The notes under the pieces: model-generated
What the model saw: the letters and a program-made list of their open reading frames with translations, nothing else
What the model was told of the DNA's origin: nothing
The model's database searches: none
In this document: positions 9,253-20,197 of the stretch, one piece after another
How positions within the stretch are numbered: position 1 is the stretch's first letter
How the letters are laid out: every line of letters begins with the position of its first letter
Program-made: the position numbers and the translations under genes
Origin: Magnetococcales bacterium
GTDB taxonomy: Bacteria; Pseudomonadota; Magnetococcia; Magnetococcales; Magnetaquicoccaceae
Direction: 5' to 3'
Length of the DNA: 41,011 bases
Assembly (NCBI GenBank): GCA_015231295.1
Contig: JADGBU010000006.1
Location: forward strand, 1-41,011

Positions 9253-9304
9253 GGGGTCCAGGGGCCAGGGGCCCCTGGTGGGGTCCAGGGGCGAAGCCCT
9301 TGGG
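9253..9304. repeat. GGGGTCCAGGGG palindromic intergenic repeat
   Basis: ggggtccaggggccaggggcccctggtggggtccaggggcgaagccctt; near-copy of 2233-2282 and 35673-35725. Confidence 0.85.
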
Positions 9305-9335
9305 ACTTATATAAAAACCAATCAAAATGACCGTC

Positions 9336-9374
9336 AAAACCCTGGGGGATGAATCCCCCAGACCCCCTCTTTTC
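9336..9374. repeat. AAAACCCTGGGGGATGAATCCCCCAGACCCCCTCTTTT repeat
   Basis: Identical over about 38 nt, in inverted orientation, to 22622-22659. Confidence 0.9.
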
Positions 9375-9410
9375 TTTCACTGGTTTGGTATCTCGGAGGA
9401 GAGTATCGGT

Positions 9411-10535
9411 ATGAAACGGATCACGGGGGGGGGAGTCGCCCGGTGGGTGCTGGCCCTGATGTTGGGATGCACCACGGCGGCCCAGGCGGAAACCATCAAG
9501 ATCGGTGTGGCCGGACCTCTGTCCGGACCCCAGGCCGCCTTCGGCGAGCAGTTCTGGCGCGGAGCCGAACAGGCCGCCAAGGATATCAACGCCCAGGGTG
9601 GCATTCAGGGGGCTTCCATCGAGCTGGTCCGGGGCGATGACGCCTGCGAACCCAAACAGGCGGTGGCGGTGGCCAACCGTCTGGTGGATTTCGACCATGT
9701 GGCGGCGGTGGTGGGACACTTCTGCTCCTCCTCGACCATTCCGGCCTTCGAGGTCTACGCCGAAGCGGGCATTCTCTCCATGACGCCCGCCTCCACCAAT
9801 CCCATGGTCACGGAACGGGGACTCCCGACCGTCTTTCGCACCTGCGGTCGGGATGATCAGCAAGGGGTGGTCGGGGCCGAGTTCGTGGTGAAACAGCTCA
9901 AGGCGCAACGAATCGCCGTGCTCCACGACAAGGATACCTATGGCCAGGGGCTCGCCGACTCGATGAAAGCCCATCTGACCACTCTGGGCCTCAAGGAGGT
10001 GCTCTACGAAGGGCTCACCCGTGGCGAAAAGGATTTCAACGCCCTCGTGACCAAACTGCGCGCGGTGAAGGCCGATGCGGTCTACTTCGGCGGTCTGCAC
10101 AGCGAGGCCGGACCGCTGGTGCGTCAGATGCGGGAACAGGGGCTCCAGATCCCCCTGATCTCCGGCGATGGCATCATGTCGGAAACCTTCGTCACCTCGG
10201 CGGGCGGACCCAAATTCGTCGCGGGGGTCTTCATGACCTTCGGGGCCGATCCCCGCAAGATCGCCGCCGGCAAGGAGCTGGTGGAACGGTTCCGCAAGGC
10301 GGGCTACGAACCGGAAGGCTATACCCTCTACTCCTACGCCACGGTGCAATCCATCGCCCAGGCGATGCGGGCCACCCAATCCCGCGAAGGGGCCAAACTG
10401 GCCGCCTGGCTCAAGTCCAACGCGGTCGATACCGTCATGGGCAGCAAGTCCTGGAATGCCAAAGGAGATCTCAAGGTCTCGGACTATGTGATGTATCGCT
10501 GGACGGCGACGGGCCAATACGAAGAGGTTCAATAG
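9411..10535 (+). CDS. livK: Branched-chain amino acid ABC transporter substrate-binding protein
   Basis: MKRITGGGVARWVLALMLGCTTAAQAETIKIGVAGPLSGPQAAFGEQFWRGAEQAAKDINAQGG; GGAGGA upstream of ATG 9411; followed by permeases and ATPases. Confidence 0.93.
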   Translation: MKRITGGGVARWVLALMLGCTTAAQAETIKIGVAGPLSGPQAAFGEQFWRGAEQAAKDINAQGGIQGASIELVRGDDACEPKQAVAVANRLVDFDHVAAVVGHFCSSSTIPAFEVYAEAGILSMTPASTNPMVTERGLPTVFRTCGRDDQQGVVGAEFVVKQLKAQRIAVLHDKDTYGQGLADSMKAHLTTLGLKEVLYEGLTRGEKDFNALVTKLRAVKADAVYFGGLHSEAGPLVRQMREQGLQIPLISGDGIMSETFVTSAGGPKFVAGVFMTFGADPRKIAAGKELVERFRKAGYEPEGYTLYSYATVQSIAQAMRATQSREGAKLAAWLKSNAVDTVMGSKSWNAKGDLKVSDYVMYRWTATGQYEEVQ

Positions 10536-10542
10536 CGGCCTC

Positions 10543-11465
<923 letters not shown>

Positions 11466-11466
<1 letters not shown>

Positions 11467-12725
11467 TGAACGGCTCTGGCGAGGGCGCGCACGGCGTGGG
11501 ACGTTGGCTCCGGGAGGCCGCCATCACCGGAGGCATCGCCTTTTTGCTGTTCGCGCCGATCACCGGGGTCACTCTGTCCGGCTACACCCTGGAAGGACAT
11601 TGGCAACGCCCCTTGTGGCTGGCGGTCTGGGTGGCGGTGGGACGGTTTCTCTGGAGCTGGTTTCGCGCCCGTCCCCGGCCATCGCCCGCCCTCTCCCGCC
11701 TCTCCGGAGCCTTCTCCCTCTGGCTCGACGACCACCGCACCCACCTGATCCTGATCCTGCTGCTCGGCGCGATGATCCTGCCCTGGTTCATCGGCAAATA
11801 CTGGCTCAACGTGGCGATTCTGGCCTGGATCTATGTGTTGCTGGCCCTGGGCCTGAACATCGTGGTGGGACTGGCGGGACTGCTCGATCTGGGCTTCGTG
11901 GCTTTTTACGCCGTGGGAGCCTATGGCTATGCCCTGGGCCATCAATATCTGGGCCTGAGCTTCTGGGCCGCGCTGCCCTTCGGCGCGCTGCTGGCCGCCT
12001 GCTTCGGGGTGATGCTCGGCTTTCCGGTGCTGCGCATGCATGGGGATTATCTGGCCATCGTCACCCTGGGCTTCGGCGAGATCATCCGGTTGGTGATCAA
12101 CAACTGGATGAGCTTCACCGGCGGACCCAACGGGGTGCGCGCGCCGTTTCCATCGCTGTTTGGCATCGATTTCGGGCGTCGCGCCGCGCCGGGACATGTC
12201 ACCTTCCACGAATATTTCAATTTGCCCTATTCCAACGAATATCGGGATATTTTTTTCTATTTTCTGCTGCTGATCGTGGTGAGCGGCATGGTTTTCCTGG
12301 TGCGACGGTTGCGGCGCATGCCGCTGGGCCGCAACTGGGAGGCGTTGCGGGAAGATGAGATCGCCTGTCGTGCCCTGGGCATCCAACCGGTGACGGTGAA
12401 GCTCTCCGCCTTTGGTCTGGGAGCCATGACCGGCGGGTTGGGCGGAGTCTTTTTCGCCGCCTCTCAGGGCTTCGTCAATCCCACCTCGTTCACTTTCATG
12501 GAGTCGGCCCATATTCTGGCCATCGTCATTCTCGGGGGGATGGGCTCCACCGGAGGCGTGATCGCCGCCGCCGTGCTCCTGACCGTGCTGCCGGAGGCGT
12601 TGCGGGATTTCGCCGAGTATCGCGGTCTGTTGTTCGGGTGCGCCATGGTGCTGATGATGGTCTGGCGTCCCAAAGGGTTGATGGGCATGCGTCGCGCCCG
12701 GTTCCGGCGTTCCGGGGTGGCGTGA
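11466..12725 (+). CDS. livM: Branched-chain amino acid ABC permease LivM
   Basis: LALGLNIVVGLAGLLDLGFVAFYAVGAYGYAL; TGATG coupling to livH at 11464-11468. Confidence 0.94.
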
Positions 12726-13597
12726 TGGCCGCACTGTTGACCGTCCGGGATCTGAGCATGCGGTTCGGCGGGGTGGTGGCCTTGAACGGCGTCGGATTCG
12801 AGGTGGCGCGCGGCAGCGTCACCGCCCTGATCGGTCCCAATGGGGCCGGAAAAACCACGGTCTTCAACTGTCTGACCGGCTTCTATCGTCCCTGCGGGGG
12901 AGCCATGCGGCTGTCGTATGCGGATGGCTTGCAGGTGGATCTGATCGAAATTCTGGGGGGGCCGTTCCGGTGGCGCGATTTGAGTTCGCCTCGGGCCTTC
13001 GGCAGGCGTCTTTATTACAAGATGTTCGGCGGCGCGGCGTTGGCGGCGCGGGCCGGGGTGGTGCGCACCTTTCAGAACATCCGCCTGTTCAAGGAGATGA
13101 CCGCCATGGAAAATCTTCTGGTGGCTCAGCGGGCGCGGGTGAACAATCAACTGTTGGCGGGTCTGCTGGAGAGTGCCTCCTATCGTCGCGCCGAGGCCGA
13201 GGCGGTGGAGCGGGCCTGGTACTGGTTGGACTTTTTCCGACTGGCCGACGATGGCAACCGGCTTGCCGGCGAGTTGCCTTATGGACGGCAACGCCGTCTG
13301 GAGATCGCCCGCGCCATGTGCGTGGGGCCGCGTCTGTTGTGTCTGGACGAGCCGGCGGCGGGACTCAATCCCAACGAAACCCGCGAGTTGTCCGAGTGGA
13401 TTCTCGCCTTGCGGCGGGGACATGGGGTGACGGTCTGTTTGATCGAGCACGACATGGGTCTGGTGATGGAGATTTCGGATCATGTGGTGGTGCTGGATCA
13501 CGGTCAGGTGATCGCGTCGGGTCGGCCCGAGCGGGTGCGGGATGATCCGGTGGTGCTGGAAGCCTATCTGGGCGCGCCCGGAGAGGAGGGGTGGTGA
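12725..13597 (+). CDS. livG: Branched-chain amino acid ABC ATP-binding protein LivG
   Basis: Walker A GPNGAGKTT, LivG-type C-terminus; TGATG coupling to livM. Confidence 0.94.
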   Translation: MAALLTVRDLSMRFGGVVALNGVGFEVARGSVTALIGPNGAGKTTVFNCLTGFYRPCGGAMRLSYADGLQVDLIEILGGPFRWRDLSSPRAFGRRLYYKMFGGAALAARAGVVRTFQNIRLFKEMTAMENLLVAQRARVNNQLLAGLLESASYRRAEAEAVERAWYWLDFFRLADDGNRLAGELPYGRQRRLEIARAMCVGPRLLCLDEPAAGLNPNETRELSEWILALRRGHGVTVCLIEHDMGLVMEISDHVVVLDHGQVIASGRPERVRDDPVVLEAYLGAPGEEGW

Positions 13598-14307
13598 AAC
13601 GGCACGAGATTCTGGCGTTGCGGGAGGTGGATGTTGCTCACGGTCACAGTCCGGTGTTGCATCAGGTATCGCTGAGCGTGCGGCAGGGGGAGATCGTGAC
13701 CCTGATCGGGGCCAACGGGGCCGGGAAATCGACGCTGTTGATGGCGATTTTCGGTCTGCCACGGGTGACGCGGGGAGAGATTCTGTTCGACGGTCGGGAG
13801 ATCACGCGTGTGCCGACCCATCGGATCGCCCGGATGGGGATGGCCCAGGTGCCGGAGGGACGACGGATTTTTCCGGGCATGACGGTGATGGAGAATCTGG
13901 TCATGGGCGGGGCCGGGGCACCGGTCGATGAGGCGGTGCTGGAACGGGTCTGCGGTCTGTTTCCCATTTTGCGGGAGCGGAGTGGTCAGCGGGCCGGAAC
14001 CCTGTCGGGAGGGGAGCAGCAGATGCTGGCCATCGGTCGGGCCTTGATGGGCAAACCTCGGGTATTGCTGCTGGATGAGCCGAGTCTGGGCCTGGCACCG
14101 TTGATGATCCGGCGTATTTTTCAGGCGTTGCGGGCGATCGTCGCCGAGGGCACCACGTTGTTTCTGGTGGAGCAGAACGCCAATCAGGCGTTGCGGCTGG
14201 CGGATCGGGGGTATGTGCTGGTCAACGGGCGGATTGTCCTGGAGGGGGGCGGGGAGTCGTTATTGGCCAATCCGGAGGTGAGGCGGGCCTATTTGGGGGG
14301 GCATTGA
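13591..14307 (+). CDS. livF: Branched-chain amino acid ABC ATP-binding protein LivF
   Basis: Walker A GANGAGKST, signature LSGGEQQMLAIGRALM; overlaps the livG stop. Confidence 0.94.
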   Translation: MVKRHEILALREVDVAHGHSPVLHQVSLSVRQGEIVTLIGANGAGKSTLLMAIFGLPRVTRGEILFDGREITRVPTHRIARMGMAQVPEGRRIFPGMTVMENLVMGGAGAPVDEAVLERVCGLFPILRERSGQRAGTLSGGEQQMLAIGRALMGKPRVLLLDEPSLGLAPLMIRRIFQALRAIVAEGTTLFLVEQNANQALRLADRGYVLVNGRIVLEGGGESLLANPEVRRAYLGGH

Positions 14308-14334
14308 GTCTCATCTATGCTTATGGATCCCCCC

Positions 14335-14370
14335 TGGAGGAGTTTGGGGCAAAGTCCCCAATTTTCCTCC
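14335..14370 (+). terminator. Hairpin terminator after livF
   Basis: GGAGGAGTTTGGGGCAAAGTCCCCAATTTTCCTCC: stem TTGGGG/CCCCAA followed by T's, with an outer GGAGG/CCTCC stem. Confidence 0.6.
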
Positions 14371-14471
14371 CTTAGACGGCCTTTATATTCTGTGATTCTG
14401 TAATCCTCTCTTGCCTGTCTTCCTTCTTCCCCTTTTTTTTTGAATTCACCTCGTTTTCCCTCCAGGAGAAG

Positions 14472-14933
14472 ATGCGCATGAACCTGCGATTGGCATTGTT
14501 GCTGTCCACCTTTTTCGGGGCGGGTCGTCTGCCCAAGGCACCCGGCACCTGGGGCACGGTGGCGGCGATACCGCTGGCGATGCTCGCCCAGTGGAGCGGT
14601 CCGGTGGGGGGGTGGATGCTGTTATCGCTGGTCTGCGTGCTGGGGGTCTGGAGCGCGGAGGTGGTCTGTTGCACCTTGCAGCGCAAGGATCCTTCGGAGG
14701 TGGTGATCGATGAAGTGGCCGGATTTTTGCTTGCCATGATGATCGCGCCCTCTGGTTGGGGCTGGATGGTGGGTGGATTTTTGCTGTTCCGCCTGTTCGA
14801 TATCTTCAAACCGTGGCCTGTGGATGTCCTCGAACGTCTGCCGGGAGGCTGGGGAGTGATGGCGGATGATCTGGCCGCCGGGCTTTACGCGGGATTGAGT
14901 CTCTTTTGTCTCGCCAGGATTGGGTTGCCATGA
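14472..14933 (+). CDS. pgpA: Phosphatidylglycerophosphatase A
   Basis: FFGAGRLPKAPGTWGTVAAIPLA...DPSEVVIDEVAGF...LFDIFKPWPVDVLERLPGGWGVMADDLAAGLYAG: PgpA motifs. Confidence 0.92.
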   Translation: MRMNLRLALLLSTFFGAGRLPKAPGTWGTVAAIPLAMLAQWSGPVGGWMLLSLVCVLGVWSAEVVCCTLQRKDPSEVVIDEVAGFLLAMMIAPSGWGWMVGGFLLFRLFDIFKPWPVDVLERLPGGWGVMADDLAAGLYAGLSLFCLARIGLP

Positions 14934-16078
14934 AGTGTCTGCTGGTCATGCCGCGCTGGAGCGAACACGGCTCCTTGCTGCCCCCCTCGGGTCGTCCCTA
15001 TCTGGATTTGACGCTGGAGTGTCTGGGGATCGGCCCGTTGTCGGTGATGGAACTGGATGAGGATGAACCGTTCGACCCGGCGGAGGTGCCGGAAAAATAC
15101 AAATTGATTCTGGTTCAGGATCACGGTCGCAATCCCCGTCTGCGCCGGTCGTTGTTGTCCAACCTGGGGTTGTCGCTGGGATTGGGTGGAGAGACTTCGG
15201 CGCGATTGAAGGTGCTCGGAGCCCGTACCCTGTTGGATCGGCAGGGAGAGCCGACCGGCTTCGCCCTGGAGCGGCGCGGGCGCATGGTGGCCTATTTCAG
15301 CCATTCGATCTGGACGGCGCGGGCTTCGCTGATCAAGATGCTGCGGGGCTTCGACGGCATGGACAATCGGATCCGGCGCAATCGGGAAACCGTCTGCTGG
15401 ATGGTGGAAGGGGCCGGAGAACCGCTGACATTGGGAGAGGATCTGGTCAGCGATTCGTTTTCTTTGTGCAAGGTGCGCAATCTGCCCAACGGCGACGCGG
15501 GATTGCTGATTCCGGCGATCATGGGGGAGGAGTTCAAGCGGCGGGTGAAGGAGCGTCTGGGCAATCGGATTCATGCCCAGTCGCCTCGTCCCCTGGAGGA
15601 GTTGCTTGGGGATCGGCTGATCAAGTCGGGATTGAAGGTGACGGTGGCCGAATCGTGTACCGCTGGATTGATCGCGGCGCGGTTGTCGGCGGTGCCGGGT
15701 TCGTCGGCCTATCTGGGCCTGGGGATGGTGACGTATGCCAACGAGGCCAAGCAGCAATGGCTCGGGGTGGAGGAGAGCCTGTTGCAGCGGGTCGGGGCGG
15801 TGAGTCGGGAGGTGGCCATGGCCATGGCCCGAGGCGTCCTCAAGAGCAGCGGCGCGGATTTGGCCGTGGCCGTGACCGGCCTCGCCGGACCGGATGGCGG
15901 CAGTGAGGAAAAACCGGTGGGAACGGTCCATCTGGCGGTATGCGATCGATACCATCAAACATTGGAACATCGAGGATTTTATCTTGGCAACCGGGAGCGG
16001 ATCCGCTGGCAGGCCAGTCAGACCGCGTTGCACCTGTTGCGCAGAATGGTGATGGCTCAAGGACAGGAGAAACCATGA
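14930..16078 (+). CDS. CinA-C (PncC/nicotinamide-nucleotide amidase) family protein with atypical N-terminal region
   Basis: C-terminus TVAESCTAGLIAARLSAVPGSSAYLGLGMVTYANEAKQQWLGV...VAVTGLAGPDGGSEEKPVGTVHLAV; overlaps the pgpA stop. Confidence 0.85.
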   Translation: MKCLLVMPRWSEHGSLLPPSGRPYLDLTLECLGIGPLSVMELDEDEPFDPAEVPEKYKLILVQDHGRNPRLRRSLLSNLGLSLGLGGETSARLKVLGARTLLDRQGEPTGFALERRGRMVAYFSHSIWTARASLIKMLRGFDGMDNRIRRNRETVCWMVEGAGEPLTLGEDLVSDSFSLCKVRNLPNGDAGLLIPAIMGEEFKRRVKERLGNRIHAQSPRPLEELLGDRLIKSGLKVTVAESCTAGLIAARLSAVPGSSAYLGLGMVTYANEAKQQWLGVEESLLQRVGAVSREVAMAMARGVLKSSGADLAVAVTGLAGPDGGSEEKPVGTVHLAVCDRYHQTLEHRGFYLGNRERIRWQASQTALHLLRRMVMAQGQEKP

Positions 16079-17466
16079 TGGATCATCGGCATGGAGCCGC
16101 AACATGGATGAGCGGCGCACTGGTGGCGTTGGTGTCGTGGGTCGCGGGGATGGAACCGGCCTGGGCCTTTCATCCCGACGATGTGCCCCGGCGTCAGTAT
16201 ATTCTGAAAAACCGCAAGGATGAGGTGATCGGCGGCAATTATTATCGTCATCGGGTCACGGCCAACGATACCATGATCATGCTGGCGCGGGACAATCATC
16301 TCGGCTTCAACGAGATCATGCTGGCCAATCCCACCCAGGATCCCTGGAGTCCCAGGATCGGCAGCAAGATTCGTCTGGACTTTCGCAAGGTGTTGCCGGG
16401 TTTGTCCAATCCGGCCCGGATCGTGGTCAATCTGCCGGAGATGCGTCTCTATCACATGCGGGGGGAGCGGATCGAAACCTATCCCATCGGCGTGGGACAG
16501 GAGGGGATGATGACCCCTCGGGTGCGTACTTCTGTCACCGGCAAGATGGCCGATCCGATCTGGCGTCCTCCGGCTTCGATCCGCAAGGAGGATCCCTCCC
16601 TGCCCGAGGCGATCATGCCGGGACCGCGCAATCCGCTGGGCACCCATGCGATCTATCTGAGTCTGCCGGCCTATCTTATGCACGGCACCAACCGTCCGCT
16701 CGGGGTGGGACGCCGGGTGAGTCACGGCTGTATTCGTCTCTATCCGGAGGATATCATTGCCTTTTTCCCCAATGTCAACCCGGGGGACAGCGTGGCCATC
16801 GTCAACGAACCGGCCAAGGCGGGCTGGCGGGATGGCGAGCTTTATCTGGAAGTCCATCCGATTCTGGCCGATCTGAAGCATGAAGGCAGTCTGCGGGAGA
16901 TGATGGAAAAAGCCATCAAACAGGCGTTGACCCGTCGTCCCGATTTGCAGGTGGTGGTGGATTGGCGGTTGGCGGAACGGATGGCCGACAATCCGGATGG
17001 TCAATCCCGGCGGATTGCCGTGGCCACCAACGCCAACTTCGAAGGTCGCGAGGCCTATCTGACCGTGCCGGAAATTCCCGAAGAGCAGACCATCCCCGAA
17101 GGGGGATTGAATCTGCCCAATCTGGAACAACTGGATCGGGAAGATGGCAATCCGGCGGCGATTCGCATCGATCAACCGGTGCCGTCGGGTGTGGTCAACA
17201 AACCGTCGTCCGCGCCGGTGCGGGAGTCGCAGCCCGTTCCCGCGTCGCGGGTCGCGCCGCCGGATCCGGCCTTGCAACCCGAGGCGGAATCCATGCCGTC
17301 GGCGGGAGAGGCCTCTCCTCCGGAAGGTGGCGTCGATCTCCCGCTGCCGCCGGTTGTCGAACCCGAACCCGAAGCGGTCACGATGCCCGAATCCGAACCG
17401 GAACCCGAGGCGGAACCCCTGCCGGAGGAGCCCTTCTCCCGCTCCGAATCGGGCGCGCCCCGATGA
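16075..17466 (+). CDS. L,D-transpeptidase (YkuD) with LysM-like N-terminus and Glu/Pro-rich tail
   Basis: HGTNRPLGVGRRVSHGCIRLYPEDI catalytic motif; HRVTANDTMIMLARDNHLGFNEIMLANP; ATGA overlap with the preceding gene. Confidence 0.9.
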   Translation: MMDHRHGAATWMSGALVALVSWVAGMEPAWAFHPDDVPRRQYILKNRKDEVIGGNYYRHRVTANDTMIMLARDNHLGFNEIMLANPTQDPWSPRIGSKIRLDFRKVLPGLSNPARIVVNLPEMRLYHMRGERIETYPIGVGQEGMMTPRVRTSVTGKMADPIWRPPASIRKEDPSLPEAIMPGPRNPLGTHAIYLSLPAYLMHGTNRPLGVGRRVSHGCIRLYPEDIIAFFPNVNPGDSVAIVNEPAKAGWRDGELYLEVHPILADLKHEGSLREMMEKAIKQALTRRPDLQVVVDWRLAERMADNPDGQSRRIAVATNANFEGREAYLTVPEIPEEQTIPEGGLNLPNLEQLDREDGNPAAIRIDQPVPSGVVNKPSSAPVRESQPVPASRVAPPDPALQPEAESMPSAGEASPPEGGVDLPLPPVVEPEPEAVTMPESEPEPEAEPLPEEPFSRSESGAPR

Positions 17467-17505
17467 AACCGCTCCGCCGTCGCCCCTGCCGATGAGGGAG
17501 TCGGG

Positions 17506-19968
17506 ATGATTCGGCATCTGCGTTTCAGACGGAAGGTTTCGCTGTTTTTTCTGCTGGTCCTGGCGGCGTTCGCGGTGAATGCCGTCCAGGCCATCTCCCA
17601 TTACACCATCAATCAATCCTCCTGGCAGCGGGATCATCTGACCCGTCAGGTCAGCATTCTGATTCATCAGATCGACAAGAGTTCCGATCATGCCAATCAG
17701 GAGGTCGAAGCCTTTCTGCGCACCAAGGATGCCAAAATCGGCGAGCGGGTGATCGTTTATCTGCAAGAGATTCTGCCCCGTCTGCAGGAGTTGGATGAGT
17801 TGGGGGTGGTGGCGGATCGGCAGAGTGTGCTTCTGGCGCGGGAACGGATCGGCGAGCAGTTGGAGCTGTTTCGACGCATTCAGGGCAAACTGCTGGAGAT
17901 CGGGCTGAACGAAAATTCCGGTGAACATGGCCGCATTCGCACCCGCATTCATCAGGTCGAGCAGTGGTTGCAGGAGGCGCGGGCGTTTGACGTGTTGAGC
18001 TCCATGCTGCAACTGCGTCGCCATGAGAAGGATTTCATGGAACGCAAACAGATTCTCTATCTGGAACGGTTCAACGTCGAAACCGAGCGGTTTCAGAGTT
18101 TGTTGAGTCAGGCCGGAGTCGGGGAGCGGCGGCAGGAGCTTCAGGAGTGTTTTCTTTCCTATGCCCATGGATTTTATACGATTGTCAGCGATCTGCTCGT
18201 TGTGACCCAATGGATCGAGAAATATCGTCAGCAGGTGTTGGAAACCGCCGAGGCGGTGCAGGGTCTGCTGGACGCGCTCGATGAGGTGTACAAGCGTCAC
18301 GACGCGCAGCAAAACGAGGCGTTGTTCGATCAATTTTTGCGTTCCCAGTTGACCAGTCTGCTGGTGTTGTTGGCCATCGGTCTGCTGCTGTCGTGGTTTC
18401 AGTACGATCTGTTGCATGCGGTGAATCAGTTGAGTGCCGTGGCGCGTCGGGTGGCCGGTGGCGAGGATCCACCGATCGTGGTGGAGCGTCGGGATGAGGT
18501 GGGGGAGTTGGCCTCTTCGCTCAAGGTGATGCAGGACTCCCTGACCGCACGCCATCGCGAACTGGAGGAGATGGTCCGGGAGCTTCAGGAGAGCGAACGG
18601 GAGAATGCGCGGGCGTTGGATTTGCGTTCCGCCATTTCGACCATTTTGCAGCAGTCGCTGTTGAGTCTGACGCTGGAGGAGATTCTCCGGAAGGCGTTGC
18701 AGGTGGTGTTGTCGGTGCCCTGGCTCGGGGTGGAGCAGCGGGGGGCGATTTTTCTTTACAACGACGGCAACGCCCGTCTGGAGTTGACGGTGCATCACGC
18801 CCTTTCTCCGGCCTTGCTGGAGATGTGCCGGTCGATTCCGTTGGGTCACTGTCTGTGCGGTCGCGCCGGGGAGAGCCGGGAGGTGGTGATGAGTGCCGAT
18901 CTCGACGCCCGGCACGAAGTGCGTTTCGAGGGGATGACGCCGCATGGCCATTACTGCGTGCCGATCGTTTCGGAGCGTCATCTGTTGGGCGTGTTGAACG
19001 TCTATCTGGCCCCCGGTCACATCTTTGACGATGACGAGGTGGTCTTTTTGCGCAACATCGCCGACACTCTGGCGGGTTTGATCTCCCGGCGGCGGGCCGA
19101 GCAGAAATTGACGCAATTGTTGGCCACGCTCGACGCCAAGGTGGTGGAGCGGACCCGTCGGCTCAACGAAAAGATTCGGGAGCTGGAAGATACCCGGCAC
19201 GAACTGATCGCCAAGGAGAAGCTGGCGTCGTTGGGTCGGCTGGTGGCCGGCATCGCGCACGAGGTGAACACCCCCATCGGGGTGGCCTATTCGGCCTCCA
19301 CCCAGTTGCTGGAGGAGTGCCGGCTGCTCGATCGCATGCTGGAGCAAGACGAGGTGGATGTGGATGAGTTGATCTCCGGCATTCGGGTGCTCGGGGAGGT
19401 GTCGGTGCTGGTGGTGCGCAATCTGCAGCGGGCCGCCGAGCTGATCCAGAGTTTCAAGCGGGCCTCCACCGATCAATCCTCCGAGGCGATGCGGGAGTAT
19501 CGGGTGATCGAGGTGGCCGGGGATGTGTTGATGAGTCTGCGCAACGTGTTCAAGAAGACCGACATCGACATCCATCTGGAGTGTCCCGAGGGGTTGCGGG
19601 TGGTGGGCGTGCCCGGTTATCTGAATCAGATTCTCACCAATTTTCTGCTTAACAGTCTGACGCACGGCTTCGAGGAGGGTGGCCGTTCCGGTCGCATCGA
19701 TCTGGCCTTCCGGATCCAGGGGCAGCAACTGGAATTGGAATATATCGACAACGGCGTGGGCATGTCCGAGGAGGCCAGGCATAAGGCGTTCGAACCCTTT
19801 TTCACCACCAATCGGGGGGCGGGGGGGAGCGGTTTGGGGCTCTACATCTGTTACAATCTGATCACCACCAAATTGCGCGGCTCGATTCTTCTGAGGAGCG
19901 AGCCGGGTGCGGGGGTGCGTTTTCTCTGTCGCTGGCCGGTGGACCTCAAAGGGTTCACGGCGGCGTGA
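17506..19968 (+). CDS. Membrane sensor histidine kinase: periplasmic sensor, HAMP, GAF, HisKA-like, HATPase
   Basis: N-terminal TM, second TM LLVLLAIGLLLSWF, GAF, HEVNTPIG H-box, DNGVGMSEE / GGSGLGLYI ATPase motifs. Confidence 0.88.
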   Translation: MIRHLRFRRKVSLFFLLVLAAFAVNAVQAISHYTINQSSWQRDHLTRQVSILIHQIDKSSDHANQEVEAFLRTKDAKIGERVIVYLQEILPRLQELDELGVVADRQSVLLARERIGEQLELFRRIQGKLLEIGLNENSGEHGRIRTRIHQVEQWLQEARAFDVLSSMLQLRRHEKDFMERKQILYLERFNVETERFQSLLSQAGVGERRQELQECFLSYAHGFYTIVSDLLVVTQWIEKYRQQVLETAEAVQGLLDALDEVYKRHDAQQNEALFDQFLRSQLTSLLVLLAIGLLLSWFQYDLLHAVNQLSAVARRVAGGEDPPIVVERRDEVGELASSLKVMQDSLTARHRELEEMVRELQESERENARALDLRSAISTILQQSLLSLTLEEILRKALQVVLSVPWLGVEQRGAIFLYNDGNARLELTVHHALSPALLEMCRSIPLGHCLCGRAGESREVVMSADLDARHEVRFEGMTPHGHYCVPIVSERHLLGVLNVYLAPGHIFDDDEVVFLRNIADTLAGLISRRRAEQKLTQLLATLDAKVVERTRRLNEKIRELEDTRHELIAKEKLASLGRLVAGIAHEVNTPIGVAYSASTQLLEECRLLDRMLEQDEVDVDELISGIRVLGEVSVLVVRNLQRAAELIQSFKRASTDQSSEAMREYRVIEVAGDVLMSLRNVFKKTDIDIHLECPEGLRVVGVPGYLNQILTNFLLNSLTHGFEEGGRSGRIDLAFRIQGQQLELEYIDNGVGMSEEARHKAFEPFFTTNRGAGGSGLGLYICYNLITTKLRGSILLRSEPGAGVRFLCRWPVDLKGFTAA

Positions 19969-20122
19969 GTTCTTTCATTCAGGATGCATTCAATCATGAC
20001 CGATCCAGAGGGATTATCCCCCTGGTCGGGTGCGGGGCGATGCCTGCGTGAAGTGCTCCGCGCTTTCCGAGACAAAAAAACTCATAGAATTATTTTTTTC
20101 GATTGTGGAGAGGATTTTCAAA

Positions 20123-20151
20123 TTGACGGCATAGGCGGAATTTGTTAGCCT
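20123..20151 (+). promoter_or_regulatory. Possible sigma70-like promoter for the HD-GYP regulator
   Basis: TTGACG-17 nt-TAGCCT upstream of ATG 20198; -10 is weak. Confidence 0.35.
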
Positions 20152-20197
20152 TTCGTTACAAAATGTGACTTTCCTCCTCTGTTCATCGGATTCAACC

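Noticed and set aside
9327-9410. N-terminal extension of livK (MTVKTLGDESPRPPLFFHWFGI...)
   Set aside because: Derived from the intergenic repeat; signal peptide and Shine-Dalgarno support ATG 9411.
8712-10532. 606-aa minus-strand ORF
   Set aside because: Antisense to YbjN-like and livK genes and reads through the palindromic repeat (GLRPWTPPGAPGPWTP).
16057-19782. 1241-aa minus-strand ORF
   Set aside because: Antisense to the L,D-transpeptidase and histidine kinase genes; His/Gln/Arg/Pro-rich translation typical of the complementary frame of GC-rich coding DNA.
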